Positions 1-9,070 of a stretch of DNA of 64,000 nucleotides are shown here, piece after piece (the first letter of the stretch is position 1; every line of letters starts with the position of its first letter). A program made the translations under genes and the position numbers. The notes under the pieces were generated by a model. That model did not search any database. It was not told the origin of the DNA and saw nothing but the letters and a program-made list of their open reading frames with translations. The stretch is from assembly GCA_964402325.1 (NCBI GenBank), contig CAYOBI010000001.1:90567-154566 (forward strand), in the 5' to 3' direction. The DNA comes from Raineyella sp964402325 (GTDB lineage Bacteria; Actinomycetota; Actinomycetes; Propionibacteriales; Propionibacteriaceae).

Positions 1-77
1 TCCGGGTCGGGCCGACGCCCGGTCCCCGGACCGCCTCCCGCGCCGTCGGGCAGCGCTGCCGCCGCATTGGTCGTCAT
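1..77 (-). CDS. Start of a further exopolysaccharide-locus gene (partial, runs off the window)
   Basis: An ATG at 77-75 shares its A with the TGA stop of the PelF-like gene (TGATG overlap). An AGGAGGGG ribosome binding site lies just upstream, inside the pelF-like gene. Only 25 codons are visible; they encode an Ala/Gly/Pro-rich N-terminus (MTTNAAAALPDG...) with no recognisable domain. In Pel loci pelF is usually followed by pelG, a multi-membrane exporter component, so that is the natural guess. Nothing in the visible residues confirms it. Confidence 0.6.
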   Translation of the reverse strand, partial: MTTNAAAALPDGAGGGPGTGRRPDP

Positions 78-1654
78 CAACCCCTCCTGTCGACCGGCAG
101 CGCGTCCTGCCCGGTGGCGGGCAGGACCGGCTTGCTGCGGACCAGCGGCACCGGCCGGCGCACCGGCGTGCCGGACAACCCGAACGCGCGGCGCGGATGG
201 CCCTCCGGAGCGGCGATGGCCGGGACCGACCCCGCCGCCTCCCGGACGGTCACGTACTCCTGCCGGTACCGCTGGGTGAACAGCTCCAGGTTGAACATCG
301 CCAGGGCCCGCATGCGGGCCTGCCGACCCATCTCCCGGCGCCGCTCGTCGTCGGTGAGCAGGTCGGCCAGCGCCCCTCCCAGCGCCTCCGGGTCCCGCGG
401 CGGGACCAGGCTGCCACAGGAACCGTCCTCGCCGACCACCTCGCCGACGCCGCCGACATCGGTGTTGACCGTGGCGCGGCCCGCCATCATCGCCTCGATC
501 ACCGTGTACGGCAGGCCCTCCGAGATGCTCGACAGGGCCACCACGTGGCCGGCCTCGAGGGCGGGCACGGCGGAACTCACGGCGCCCTCGAAGGTGACGA
601 CACCGGTCAGGCCGAGGTCGGCCACCTGCCGGGTGAGCTCGTCGTGGTAGTCCTCGTTGCCCTCCGGCGTCGGGCCGAAGAGCCGGAGGCGGACGTCCGG
701 GACCCGGCGCCGGACGATGTCGACGGCGGAGATCAGCGTGGTCAGGTCCTTCAACGGGTCGATCCGGCCGACGAACGAGACGGTCGGCACGGCGGGCTCG
801 GTCTCGAGCGGACGGAAGAGGTCGGTCTCGACCCCGTTGTGGATGGTCCGGATCTTGGCCGGGTCGGCACCCAGCAGCGTCTCCCAGCGCATGTTGAAGT
901 CGCTCACCGGGGTGATCCGGATCGCCTCTCGGTAGGTCAACTGGCTCAGCACCCGGAGGAACGCGCCGACGGCCCGGCGGGCCGGCCAGCTGAGATCGGT
1001 GCGGGCCAGTGCCAGGTAGCGCTCACGCAGGTAGATGCCGTGCTCGGTCAGCAGGATCGGGGTGCCGGCCGACCACCAGCGCCCTAGCGCCAACAGGGCG
1101 CTCGGCCCGTTGGCCCCCACATGGCTCACGTCGAACTCCGGGAACCTGGCATCCGCGAGGGCCAGCACCCGGTCCACGTGTGCAGTGGCCCGGACCGCGT
1201 CGGCGAGGGTCAGCGGCGGCAGCGTCGGGCGGACCCGGCGCTGCGCCCGCCATGCGGCCAGCAGCGCCCGGATCGACCCCTCGGCGGCGAGCAGCCGGGA
1301 GAGCCGGGGGCCGTGCCAGGCGGTCAGTTCCCGGGCCGCGTGGCCGAACCGTTCGACGTCCGAGTCCCGGTCCTCAGCCGCCGGCAGCGCGGCCGACCAG
1401 ATCTCGGACAGCAGTCCCTCGAGGGTCCGACGGCGCCGCGACACCAGGGCAGGCCGGGTCCGGCCCCACATCGGCACCAGGGTGATGTCGGTGACGTTGG
1501 CCGGCGTGGGCACCACGACCTTCTCGTCCGAGCCGATGATGGTCACCGGGACGAAGGTGTGTTCTGGCATGCCGCCGATGAGCAGCTCGCACCACCGGGT
1601 GACGCCGCCCGTGGTGACCGGGTAGGTGCCCTCGGTGAAGAGGCCGATGCGCAT
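77..1654 (-). CDS. PelF-like GT4 family glycosyltransferase
   Basis: A 525-residue retaining glycosyltransferase of the PelF type, predicted to polymerise a hexosamine-containing exopolysaccharide in the cytosol from UDP-sugars. The N-terminal TEGTYPVTTGGVTRW segment matches the PelF signature (DUF3492). The C-terminal half has the GT4 nucleotide-sugar site: VSFVGRIDPLKD, then SSISEGLPYTVIEAMMAG and TDVGGVGEVV. I chose the ATG at 1654 because GGGGTGA lies 4 bases upstream and the family begins right there; an upstream extension would be basic low-complexity sequence. The stop of the deacetylase gene lies 4 bases before this start, and the next gene starts inside this gene's stop, so all three are translationally coupled. 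The family call is firm; the polymer is inferred. Confidence 0.85.
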   Translation of the reverse strand: MRIGLFTEGTYPVTTGGVTRWCELLIGGMPEHTFVPVTIIGSDEKVVVPTPANVTDITLVPMWGRTRPALVSRRRRTLEGLLSEIWSAALPAAEDRDSDVERFGHAARELTAWHGPRLSRLLAAEGSIRALLAAWRAQRRVRPTLPPLTLADAVRATAHVDRVLALADARFPEFDVSHVGANGPSALLALGRWWSAGTPILLTEHGIYLRERYLALARTDLSWPARRAVGAFLRVLSQLTYREAIRITPVSDFNMRWETLLGADPAKIRTIHNGVETDLFRPLETEPAVPTVSFVGRIDPLKDLTTLISAVDIVRRRVPDVRLRLFGPTPEGNEDYHDELTRQVADLGLTGVVTFEGAVSSAVPALEAGHVVALSSISEGLPYTVIEAMMAGRATVNTDVGGVGEVVGEDGSCGSLVPPRDPEALGGALADLLTDDERRREMGRQARMRALAMFNLELFTQRYRQEYVTVREAAGSVPAIAAPEGHPRRAFGLSGTPVRRPVPLVRSKPVLPATGQDALPVDRRG

Positions 1655-1658
1655 CAGG

Positions 1659-3839
1659 TCACCCCGCCTTCGACCAGTTCGTGGCGGTGGGGAACCCCTG
1701 CGCCGCGTCGGTCTGGAAGTCTGCCGACGCTCCGGGGGCAAGGTCCACCCAGTCGGAGCGCTGGTCGGCGTACGCCTCGCCGAACGGGCCGGTGACGGTC
1801 TCCCGGGAGACCAGCTCCGCCCCGTCCGGGAGGGTGACCGGGACGCGGACGGCGATGTCGCCGTCGTTGGTCAGCCGGACCCGCCGGCCGGACACCGTCG
1901 CACTCACCTGTCCCTGGTCGTTCGTCCAGTTCTGGCGGTCGAGGAAGGCCTGCCCAGCCTGGGACATGGACGGGTTGAGGAGCCTGACCGAGTCCGCGTA
2001 CGTCTCGGCCCGGCGGCGCAGCGCCTCCTCGAGGATCGGGTAGAGCAGCCGCTGGGAGGTCAGGTTGCTCTGGTGCACGAAGTGCGGCCGGGGGTCGTCA
2101 CTGGTCATGTGCTGGTAGATCTTGTCGGCCTCCATCGGCAGGATCGTCTCGTCGAAGCCGCGGTCCAGGTCCAGCGGTGCCACGCAGGGCTCCCCGTTCG
2201 TCTGGCACTGGCCGCTGCCGCCGTCGGCCGCGGAGGTGTTCTTCCAGTTGTAGAGCGAGACGACCTGGCGCTTGGTTGGCGTGTCGTAGTCGAGGTCGAT
2301 CGGGCTGCGGGGCACCGTGGTGGCCGAGCCGATCTGCCGCGAGGTGGTCTCGTCGGACGCGTCGGCGGCGACCCAGGAGATCCCGGCCCGGGTCAGGGCA
2401 TCGGCCAGCGTCGGGTTGTCCTCCGGCTGCTGGGGCGGCTTGCGCAGCCCGGAGTGCTCACCGGTGACCAGCTCCGCCGTCGAGTAGTTCTGCAGCTTCA
2501 TCTTCGCCATGAAGCGCTGATTGGCGACGATCTCCCGGGACAGGGTGTCCTTGGGGACCCAGTCGATCCGGCCGTCGGTCTCGACGCACTTCCAGTCGTC
2601 GGGCATCAGGATCTGCTTGCAGCCGAGGAAGGTGTGGCTGAAGGTGTGGTTGATCCAGCGCAGGTTCGCGGTGAGTGCGACCAGCCGGTCCGCCAGCGGG
2701 TCCGTGCCGTCGTGGGTCTGGGCGTACTGGGCGGCCCCGGCGCCGTTCAGCACCAGGTCGACGACGATCCCGTGCTGCTGTTGCCAGGCCACCAGGGCGT
2801 CGACGTCGTCGGGCACCATCCGCACGGTGGCGGCGGGTCCGCCGGTGGAGATCTCAGCCGGACAATTCCGGCCGATCTCGCATTTTCCTTCCACGCTCCA
2901 TTGTGTGTCCGGCAGCAGCACGTCGTCCGCGTGGACGGAGAACCAGCTGCGGAAATGAGACAAGGAAACGTCGCGGGTCACCCACCGCAGCACGCCGTGG
3001 CTCAGCACCCGTTGGTCCTCGTCGCCGGAATTGCCGTTGAAGGAGAACATCATCCGCTCACGTCCGTCGCGGACCTCGGTCCGGATCAGGGTGCCGGTCA
3101 GCTTCGTGCCGGGGATCGTGGTGGTGAGCAGCGGGGTGGTCCGGACACCCTTGACCGCGACGGGATTGCGGATCAGGGCCGCCTCCGTGTCGTCGCTGCC
3201 CGGGTCGATCCGGACGGTTCCGCGCAGGTACGAGAAGGGGCCCCCGGTGGCCTCGCCGGTGAGGGTGGCCGTGGCACCGTCGATCGGGCCGCGGTAGACG
3301 TTGGCCACCGAGATCTCCTTCGAGATGTCGTCGGTGGCGCCGGTCTCCACCAGGCGTACGGCGAACGCCGACTGGTAGTCGCGGAGCAGTTGCTGCTCGC
3401 CGGCCTTCAGCAGCGTGGAACTCGCCTGTGGGGCGATGATCGCGGAGAACTGCCCGTGGGCTCCGGACGCGTCCTGTCGGGCCAGCAACGACGCCGTGAC
3501 GGCGGCGCGGTCACCGCCCGTGAGGTCGATCCGGGTGACCGGGATCCCCTCGAGCCGGAGCTCGGATCGCAGGGCCTGGGCCCAGGACGTGTCGTCGTCG
3601 AGCAGTAGCACCTTGAGGGCGACGTCCGAGCCGCCCGCGGGCTCCGCGGGTCGCTCCGGTGCCAGGGCCAGCTGGGCGGGCCCGGCCGACGCCGCCGGGT
3701 CGCCGGCGCTGCCCCTCGAGCAGCCCCCGGCCACCAGCACCAGGGCCAGCACGACGACACTCCATCGGCCGCCCCGACGTCGCCGTGGCGACATTGTCGG
3801 TGGCGGTTGCCGGAATCCGGACAGCCGAATTGCACTCAT
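1659..3839 (-). CDS. Agd3-like exopolysaccharide deacetylase lipoprotein (CE18-like)
   Basis: A 726-residue secreted protein. Residues 1-42 are a basic n-region, a hydrophobic stretch (WSVVVLALVLVAGG) and a lipobox-like AGGC, so it is probably a membrane-anchored lipoprotein. A large N-terminal beta-rich region follows. Near residues 393-401 is NHTFSH, which fits the metal-binding H-(S/T)-x-x-H motif of polysaccharide deacetylases; a DDV pair lies upstream. The order (carbohydrate-binding region, deacetylase, beta-sandwich tail) recalls the fungal galactosaminogalactan deacetylase Agd3 (CBM87-CE18) and its bacterial relatives. Together with the coupled PelF-like gene this suggests partial deacetylation of an N-acetylhexosamine polymer. 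AAGGGGGATGG at 3844-3854 supports the start. The call rests on recalled motifs and context, with no alignment. Confidence 0.7.
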   Translation of the reverse strand: MSAIRLSGFRQPPPTMSPRRRRGGRWSVVVLALVLVAGGCSRGSAGDPAASAGPAQLALAPERPAEPAGGSDVALKVLLLDDDTSWAQALRSELRLEGIPVTRIDLTGGDRAAVTASLLARQDASGAHGQFSAIIAPQASSTLLKAGEQQLLRDYQSAFAVRLVETGATDDISKEISVANVYRGPIDGATATLTGEATGGPFSYLRGTVRIDPGSDDTEAALIRNPVAVKGVRTTPLLTTTIPGTKLTGTLIRTEVRDGRERMMFSFNGNSGDEDQRVLSHGVLRWVTRDVSLSHFRSWFSVHADDVLLPDTQWSVEGKCEIGRNCPAEISTGGPAATVRMVPDDVDALVAWQQQHGIVVDLVLNGAGAAQYAQTHDGTDPLADRLVALTANLRWINHTFSHTFLGCKQILMPDDWKCVETDGRIDWVPKDTLSREIVANQRFMAKMKLQNYSTAELVTGEHSGLRKPPQQPEDNPTLADALTRAGISWVAADASDETTSRQIGSATTVPRSPIDLDYDTPTKRQVVSLYNWKNTSAADGGSGQCQTNGEPCVAPLDLDRGFDETILPMEADKIYQHMTSDDPRPHFVHQSNLTSQRLLYPILEEALRRRAETYADSVRLLNPSMSQAGQAFLDRQNWTNDQGQVSATVSGRRVRLTNDGDIAVRVPVTLPDGAELVSRETVTGPFGEAYADQRSDWVDLAPGASADFQTDAAQGFPTATNWSKAG

Positions 3840-3860
3840 TGTTCCATCCCCCTTGGTGAT

Positions 3861-3889
3861 AGAACATCGGCAATGTTACGGCGTGTCAA
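3861..3889 (-). promoter_or_regulatory. Predicted promoter of the exopolysaccharide operon
   Basis: On the minus strand TTGACA (3889-3884) is followed after 17 bases by TGTTCT (3866-3861). The -35 is perfect and the -10 poor. The start codon at 3839 and its AAGGGGG ribosome binding site follow directly. The patch is clearly more A/T-rich than its surroundings. Confidence 0.5.
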
Positions 3890-3944
3890 GACTTGATTTC
3901 GGGGCCCGATTCGTTCTCGCCTGTCCCCGAGCCGGGAACAGAAA

Positions 3945-3977
3945 TCCCCGGACACCGTAGTAGTCGGTGTCCGGGGA
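3945..3977 (-). terminator. Hairpin terminator downstream of lpd
   Basis: A perfect 13-bp inverted repeat (TCCCCGGACACCG / CGGTGTCCGGGGA) with a 7-base loop, 48 bases after the lpd stop. It has no U-tract, as is usual for actinobacterial hairpins. Confidence 0.75.
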
Positions 3978-4024
3978 CCGTTGACACGGGCGCGGCGGCC
4001 CCTTCCGGGCCCCGCCGGCCCGGC

Positions 4025-5431
4025 TCAGAGGTTGATCATGTGGCCGCCGATGCCCTCGGCCGCCTCCTTGATCGCCTCCGACAGCGTCGGGTGGGCGTGG
4101 ACCGTACGGCCGATCTCCTCGGCGGTCAGGTCCCAGGTCTGGGCCAACACGAGCTCGGGCAGCAGCTCGGTGACCTCCGGGCCGATCATGTGGGCGCCGA
4201 GGATCTCGCCGTACGTGGCGTCGGCGACGATCTTGACGAAGCCGACCCCTTCGTTGAGGCCGTTGGCCTTGGCGTTCGCGGAGAAGGGGAACTTGGCCAC
4301 CTTCACGTCGTAGCCGAGCTCCTTGGCCTTCTCCTCGGTGTAGCCGAAGGCGGCGATCTGCGGCTGGCAGTACGTGGCGTGCGGGATCATGTCGTAGTTG
4401 ATCGGCATGGTCTCGGCACCGGCGATCGTCTCGGCGGCCACCACGCCCATCGCCTCGGCGGTGTGGGCGAGCATCAGCTTGGCGGTGACGTCACCGATGG
4501 CGTAGACGCCGGGGACGTTGGTGCGCATGTAGTCGTCGATCTCGATGGCGCCGCGCTGGGTGAGCGCCACCCCGGTGTTCTCCAGGCCGTAGCCCTGGGT
4601 GCGCGGGGCGAAGCCGAAGGCGGACAGCATCTTGTCGGCCTCGAGGACCTGCTGCTCTCCGCCGGCGGCCGGCTCGACGGTGATCCGGACGCCGGTGCCG
4701 GTGTCCTCGACGTTCTTGACCGCGGTGCCGGTGAGGACCTTGATGCCCAGCTTCTTGTACGCCTTGAGCAGCTCCTTGCCGAGCTCGGCGTCCTCGACCG
4801 GGATCATCCGGTCCAGATACTCGACAATGGTGACGTCGACCCCGTACGAGTTGAGGACGTAGGCGAACTCGGTGCCGATGGCGCCGGCGCCGCCGATGAT
4901 GATCTTCTGCGGCAGGGTGTCGGAGAGGATCAGCTCCTCGTACGTCAGGACGTTGGCCGAGCGCTGCATGCCCGGCAGCATCCGGGTGACCGAACCGGCC
5001 GCGATGATCACGTTCTCGGCGGTGACGGTCTCGACGGTGCCGTCGTCCTTCGTCACCTCGATCGTCTTCGCGTCCTTGAAGGTGCCCCAGCCGTTGAGCT
5101 CCTGGATCTTGTTCTTCTTCATCAGGAAGTGGACGCCGCCGACCGACCGCTCCGACACCTTGCGCGACCGGGTGTAGGCCTTGGCGTAGTCCAGCCGCAC
5201 CTCGCCGTCGATGCTGAACCCGAAGGTGTCACGCTCGTGGGTGAAGAGGTGGGCGAGCTCGGCATTGCGCAGCAGGGACTTGGTGGGGATGCAGCCCACG
5301 TTGAGGCAGACACCGCCCCACCACTGCTTCTCGACAACGGCGGTCTTCAGGCCCAGCTGGGCGGCGCGGATCGCCGCTACGTACCCTCCGGGCCCGGCGC
5401 CCAGGACAACGACGTCAAAGTGTGCGGTCAT
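4025..5431 (-). CDS. lpd: Dihydrolipoyl dehydrogenase
   Basis: A 468-residue E3 flavoenzyme that reoxidises dihydrolipoamide on 2-oxoacid dehydrogenase complexes, using FAD and NAD. Visible features are the N-terminal FAD site GAGPGGYVAA, the redox disulfide GGVCLNVGC (Cys42/Cys47), the NAD-binding GGAGAIGTEFA near residue 180, the FAD-binding YAIGDVTAKLMLAH, and the C-terminal catalytic HAHPTLSE with the His-Glu pair at the dimer interface. Length is normal for the family. It is divergent from the HTH-MurA gene, with only 161 bases between them. No other complex subunit is nearby, so it is probably a shared E3. Confidence 0.96.
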   Translation of the reverse strand: MTAHFDVVVLGAGPGGYVAAIRAAQLGLKTAVVEKQWWGGVCLNVGCIPTKSLLRNAELAHLFTHERDTFGFSIDGEVRLDYAKAYTRSRKVSERSVGGVHFLMKKNKIQELNGWGTFKDAKTIEVTKDDGTVETVTAENVIIAAGSVTRMLPGMQRSANVLTYEELILSDTLPQKIIIGGAGAIGTEFAYVLNSYGVDVTIVEYLDRMIPVEDAELGKELLKAYKKLGIKVLTGTAVKNVEDTGTGVRITVEPAAGGEQQVLEADKMLSAFGFAPRTQGYGLENTGVALTQRGAIEIDDYMRTNVPGVYAIGDVTAKLMLAHTAEAMGVVAAETIAGAETMPINYDMIPHATYCQPQIAAFGYTEEKAKELGYDVKVAKFPFSANAKANGLNEGVGFVKIVADATYGEILGAHMIGPEVTELLPELVLAQTWDLTAEEIGRTVHAHPTLSEAIKEAAEGIGGHMINL

Positions 5432-5592
5432 GGCGCCAACCTTATCCAGCGAGGCCCCTTCCTGTCGTCGCGACGACGAGGACGGACCCCGGTCAGTGCA
5501 CCTGGCGGAACACCGTGCCGCGGAGCCGCCCTCGGGGGTGTCCCGGAGCGCTGGCCGAGGGGCCCTCCGGGACCGTGGGTTAGGCTGGGGCG

Positions 5593-7152
5593 GTGACTTC
5601 TAGCTCCACCGCCTTGCAGATCGGCAAGATGATCCGCGACGCCCGCGAGCAGCGGGGCCTGTCCGTGGCTGACCTCGCCGCCAAGCTCAACACCGAATCC
5701 TCGTCCCTCGAGGAGGTGGAGAGCGGAGCGGTGGACGTGTCGATCGACCTCGTCAACCGGATCGCTGCGGCCCTGGAGGCGGGCCCCGGCGAGGAGGCGA
5801 CGGAGACCGCCCCGCAGCCGATGCACCCGACCAGGCCGACGCCGATGCACCTCACCATCGAGGGCGGCCGGCGGCTGAGCGGCGCGATCGACGTACGGTC
5901 CTCGAAGAACGCCGCGGTCGCGCTGCTGTGTGCCTCGCTGCTCAACCGCGGCCGGACCGTGTTGCGCAAGATCGCCAAGATCGAGGAGGTGAACCGGATC
6001 TGCGAGGTGCTGCTCAGCATCGGCTACCAGATCTCCTGGATCAACGACACCGACCTCGAGCTGATCCGTCCCGAGGAGCTCGACCTCGACTCGATGGACG
6101 TCAACGCGGCCCGGCGGACCCGGTCCATCATCATGTTCTTCGCCCCGCTGATGCACTTTTCCTCCGACTTCCGGGTGCCGTACGCCGGCGGCTGTGACCT
6201 GGGGGCGCGGACCATCGAGCCGCACCTGCAGGTGCTGCGTCACTTCGGCCTCGACGTCCTGGCCACCGAGGGCTTCTACCGCTGCACCGCCGATGACGTG
6301 CACGCCCCGGAGCGGGCCGTGGTGCTGACCGAGCGTGGCGACACGGTCACCGAGAACGCGCTGATGGCCGCGGCGATGGTCCCCGGTCCGGTGACCATCC
6401 GCAACGCCTCGCCGAACTACATGGTCCAGGACCTCTGCTTCTTCCTGCAGGAGCTGGGCGTACGGATCGACGGCATCGGCACCACCACCCTGGTCGTGCG
6501 CGGGATCAAGGAGATCAACGCCGACGTGGAGTACTTCCCGTCGGAGGACCCGATCGAGGCGATGAGCCTGATCACCGCCGCGATCGTCACCAAGTCCGAG
6601 TTGACCATCCAGCGCGCCCCGCTCGAGTTCCTCGAGATCGAGCTGGCGATCCTGGAGGAGATGGGCCTGGACTTCTCGATCACCGACGAATACATGGCCG
6701 ACAACGGCCGCACCCGGCTGGTCGACATCACCGTCCGCCCGTCGACGCTGAAGGCGCCGATCGACAAGATCCACCCGATGCCGTTCCCCGGACTCAACAT
6801 CGACAACCTGCCGTTCTTCGCGGTGATCGCGGCCGAGGCGCAGGGTCAGACACTGATCCACGACTGGGTGTACGAGAACCGGGCCATCCACCTGCTCGAC
6901 CTGGCCAAGATCGGCGGCAACATCCAGCTGCTCGACCCGCATCGGCTGATCGTCAACGGGCCGACGAAGTGGCGCGGCCGCGAGGTCACCTGTCCCCCGG
7001 CGCTGCGCCCCGGCGTCTGCCTGTTGCTGGCGATGCTCGGTGCCAAGGGCGAGTCGGTGCTGCGCGACGTCTACGTGATCAACCGCGGCTACGAGGACCT
7101 GCCGAACCGGCTCAACGCGCTCGGCGCCAACGTCCGGGTCACCACCGGCTAG
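5593..7152 (+). CDS. UDP-N-acetylglucosamine 1-carboxyvinyltransferase with N-terminal HTH domain
   Basis: A 519-residue fusion. Residues 1-70 are an XRE-type helix-turn-helix (IGKMIRDAREQRGLSVADLA). Residues 85-519 are a MurA/EPSP-synthase fold, which transfers enolpyruvate from PEP to UDP-GlcNAc, the first committed step of peptidoglycan synthesis. The catalytic Cys is present in GGCDLGARTIEPH (Cys201), so the enzyme should be active and fosfomycin-sensitive in principle. The start is a GTG with a weak GGGG upstream. An HTH-MurA paralogue alongside canonical MurA is known in other Actinobacteria (recalled from Streptomyces). What the HTH senses or binds is unknown. Confidence 0.9.
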   Translation: MTSSSTALQIGKMIRDAREQRGLSVADLAAKLNTESSSLEEVESGAVDVSIDLVNRIAAALEAGPGEEATETAPQPMHPTRPTPMHLTIEGGRRLSGAIDVRSSKNAAVALLCASLLNRGRTVLRKIAKIEEVNRICEVLLSIGYQISWINDTDLELIRPEELDLDSMDVNAARRTRSIIMFFAPLMHFSSDFRVPYAGGCDLGARTIEPHLQVLRHFGLDVLATEGFYRCTADDVHAPERAVVLTERGDTVTENALMAAAMVPGPVTIRNASPNYMVQDLCFFLQELGVRIDGIGTTTLVVRGIKEINADVEYFPSEDPIEAMSLITAAIVTKSELTIQRAPLEFLEIELAILEEMGLDFSITDEYMADNGRTRLVDITVRPSTLKAPIDKIHPMPFPGLNIDNLPFFAVIAAEAQGQTLIHDWVYENRAIHLLDLAKIGGNIQLLDPHRLIVNGPTKWRGREVTCPPALRPGVCLLLAMLGAKGESVLRDVYVINRGYEDLPNRLNALGANVRVTTG

Positions 7153-7227
7153 TCGCCCGCTCGGGTAGGACACTGCCCCGTACGACACTGCTTACCTACG
7201 ACACCGCGGCGTACGCCCGCTGCCACC

Positions 7228-7266
7228 GATCGGCCGGGCACCCTCCGAGGTGTACCCGGCCGGTCG
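7228..7266 (+). terminator. Probable terminator after the HTH-MurA gene
   Basis: Inverted repeat GATCGGCCGGG ... CCCGGCCGGTC, with an inner CACC/GGTG continuation, in the 164-base gap before pdxY. GC-rich, without a U-tract. Confidence 0.5.
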
Positions 7267-7316
7267 CATGCTGTCCGGGGACCGGCGGCGTGGCCGGGTG
7301 CGGCACCATGGAGCGC

Positions 7317-8171
7317 ATGACCTCGATCCTGTCCATCCAGTCCTCCGTCGCCTACGGCCACGCCGGCAACAGCGCCGCCGCCTTCCCGTTGATGCGGATG
7401 GGCATCGAGGTCTTCCCGGTGCTCACCGTGCACTTCTCCAACCACACCGGCTACGGCGCCTGGCGCGGCCCGCTGCTCGATCCGGCCGACGTCCTCGAGG
7501 TGGTCCGCGGGATCGACGACCGTGGCGCCCTGACCGGCTGCGACGCCCTGTTGTCGGGCTACCTGGGCAACGGCGACACCGGGGAGACGGTGCTGGCCGC
7601 GGCGGAGCTGCTCCGGGAACGCAACCCGGACGCGATCTGGTGCTGCGACCCGGTGATGGGCGACGTCGGGCGAGGGTTCTTCGTCCGCGACGACGTGCCG
7701 CCGATGTTCCGGGACCGGGTCGTGCCGAGGGCGCAGGTGCTGACGCCCAACCACTTCGAGCTGGACCACCTGGTCGGCCGCGAGACCCACTCGCTCGACG
7801 AGATCCTCGAGGCCGTCGACGACCTGCGCTCCCGGGGCCCGCGTACGGTCCTGGTCACCTCGGTGGTGAGCGCCGACACCGACCCGTCGACGGTACAGAT
7901 GCTCGCCGTCGACGACGCCGGCGCCCACCTGGTCACCACCCCGAAGCTGGAGGCCTACTTCGTCGGGTCCGGTGACGTCACCTCGGCGATCTTCCTGGCC
8001 CACCTGCTCGCCAGCGGCTCGGCCCGCACCGCCGTGGAGAACACCGCCGCCTCGATGTACGGCCTGCTCGCCCGGACCGTGGAACTGGGCCGCCGCGAGC
8101 TGGCGCTGGTCGAGGGCCAGCAGGAATTCGTGGCCCCGGGGCGGACCTTCACCGCCGACCGGGTGCGCTGA
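7317..8171 (+). CDS. pdxY: Pyridoxal kinase
   Basis: A 284-residue ribokinase-fold enzyme phosphorylating pyridoxal in vitamin B6 salvage. The N-terminal SILSIQSSVAYGHAGNSAA is typical of PdxY/PdxK. CCDPVMGD is the Mg-ATP region, TPNHFELDHL follows, and GSGDVTSAIFLAHLL holds the anion hole and catalytic Asp. An ATG at 7308 is also in frame (MERM...), but the second ATG at 7317 matches the usual family N-terminus, and neither has a strong ribosome binding site. Length matches E. coli PdxY (about 287). Confidence 0.93.
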   Translation: MTSILSIQSSVAYGHAGNSAAAFPLMRMGIEVFPVLTVHFSNHTGYGAWRGPLLDPADVLEVVRGIDDRGALTGCDALLSGYLGNGDTGETVLAAAELLRERNPDAIWCCDPVMGDVGRGFFVRDDVPPMFRDRVVPRAQVLTPNHFELDHLVGRETHSLDEILEAVDDLRSRGPRTVLVTSVVSADTDPSTVQMLAVDDAGAHLVTTPKLEAYFVGSGDVTSAIFLAHLLASGSARTAVENTAASMYGLLARTVELGRRELALVEGQQEFVAPGRTFTADRVR

Positions 8172-8221
8172 GTCGGGCGCGGCGTCACCCGTTGGTCACC
8201 TGGCTCTGCTGGGATGGCGCC

Positions 8222-9070
8222 ATGTCCGTCACCGACCTCCCGTTCTTCTCCCCGCCGTTCCTCGCGCTGGCGCATCGTGGCGGGTCCACGTACGCCCCGA
8301 ACGTCGGCCGGGAGAACAGTCTGTACGCCTTCGGCCGGGCCGTCGCCCTCGGTTACACCCACGTCGAGACCGACGTGCACGCCACCCGGGACGGCGTGCT
8401 GGTCGCCTTCCACGACGACCGGCTGGACCGGGTGACGGACCGTGCCGGGGTGATCGCCGAGCTCGACCACGCCGAGGTCGCCCGGGCCCGGATCGGCGGG
8501 ACGGACCCGATCCCGACCCTCGACGAGGTGCTCGAGGCGTTCCCGGACACCTTCTTCAACATCGACCTCAAGGCGGACGGCGCCGTGGCGCCGCTGCTCG
8601 AGGTGCTCAACCGGCACCGGGCCCAGCGGCGGGTGAACGTCGCCTCGTTCTCCGGCCGCCGGCTGCGCGACTTCCGCCGGCTCGCCGGCAGCCAGGTCTC
8701 CACCTCGGTCGGCCCGGTCGGGATCGCTCTGACCCGGATGGTCCCTGTGGTCCCCCGCCTGCTGTCGACCCCCGGCAACGTGCTGCAGGTGCCGTACTGG
8801 ACCGGGCTGCCGGCCGCGGTGGCCTCGCTGCCCGCCGGGCTGCTGGACCTGGCCGGACCGGACATCCGCGGTGGCCGGGGCCGGGTGGTCACCCCCCGGT
8901 TCGTGGCGGCGGCCCACGCGGCCGGCAGGAAGGTGCACGTCTGGACGATCGACGACCCCGCGGAGATGGCCGAGCTGATCGACCTGGGCGTCGACGGACT
9001 GGTCAGCGATCGCATCGACGTCCTCAAGGACGTCCTGGTGGAGAAAGGGCTGTGGTATGGCCGGGACTGA
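8222..9070 (+). CDS. Glycerophosphodiester phosphodiesterase
   Basis: A 282-residue cytosolic GDPD-family TIM barrel that hydrolyses glycerophosphodiesters to glycerol-3-phosphate and an alcohol. Family residues are visible: AHRGG, ETDVHATRDG, FHDDRLDRVT, NIDLK, and the C-terminal VHVWTIDDPAEM with LGVDGLVSDR. It has no signal peptide, so substrates are intracellular lipid head-group products. The last 14 bases overlap the start of the MFS gene, which suggests one transcript. The start follows GGGATGG closely. Confidence 0.92.
   Translation: MSVTDLPFFSPPFLALAHRGGSTYAPNVGRENSLYAFGRAVALGYTHVETDVHATRDGVLVAFHDDRLDRVTDRAGVIAELDHAEVARARIGGTDPIPTLDEVLEAFPDTFFNIDLKADGAVAPLLEVLNRHRAQRRVNVASFSGRRLRDFRRLAGSQVSTSVGPVGIALTRMVPVVPRLLSTPGNVLQVPYWTGLPAAVASLPAGLLDLAGPDIRGGRGRVVTPRFVAAAHAAGRKVHVWTIDDPAEMAELIDLGVDGLVSDRIDVLKDVLVEKGLWYGRD

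Noticed and set aside
3390..3840. A plus-strand start of a gene opposite the Agd3-like lipoprotein
   Set aside because: Overlapping frames there are Arg/Pro-rich shadows without ribosome binding sites.
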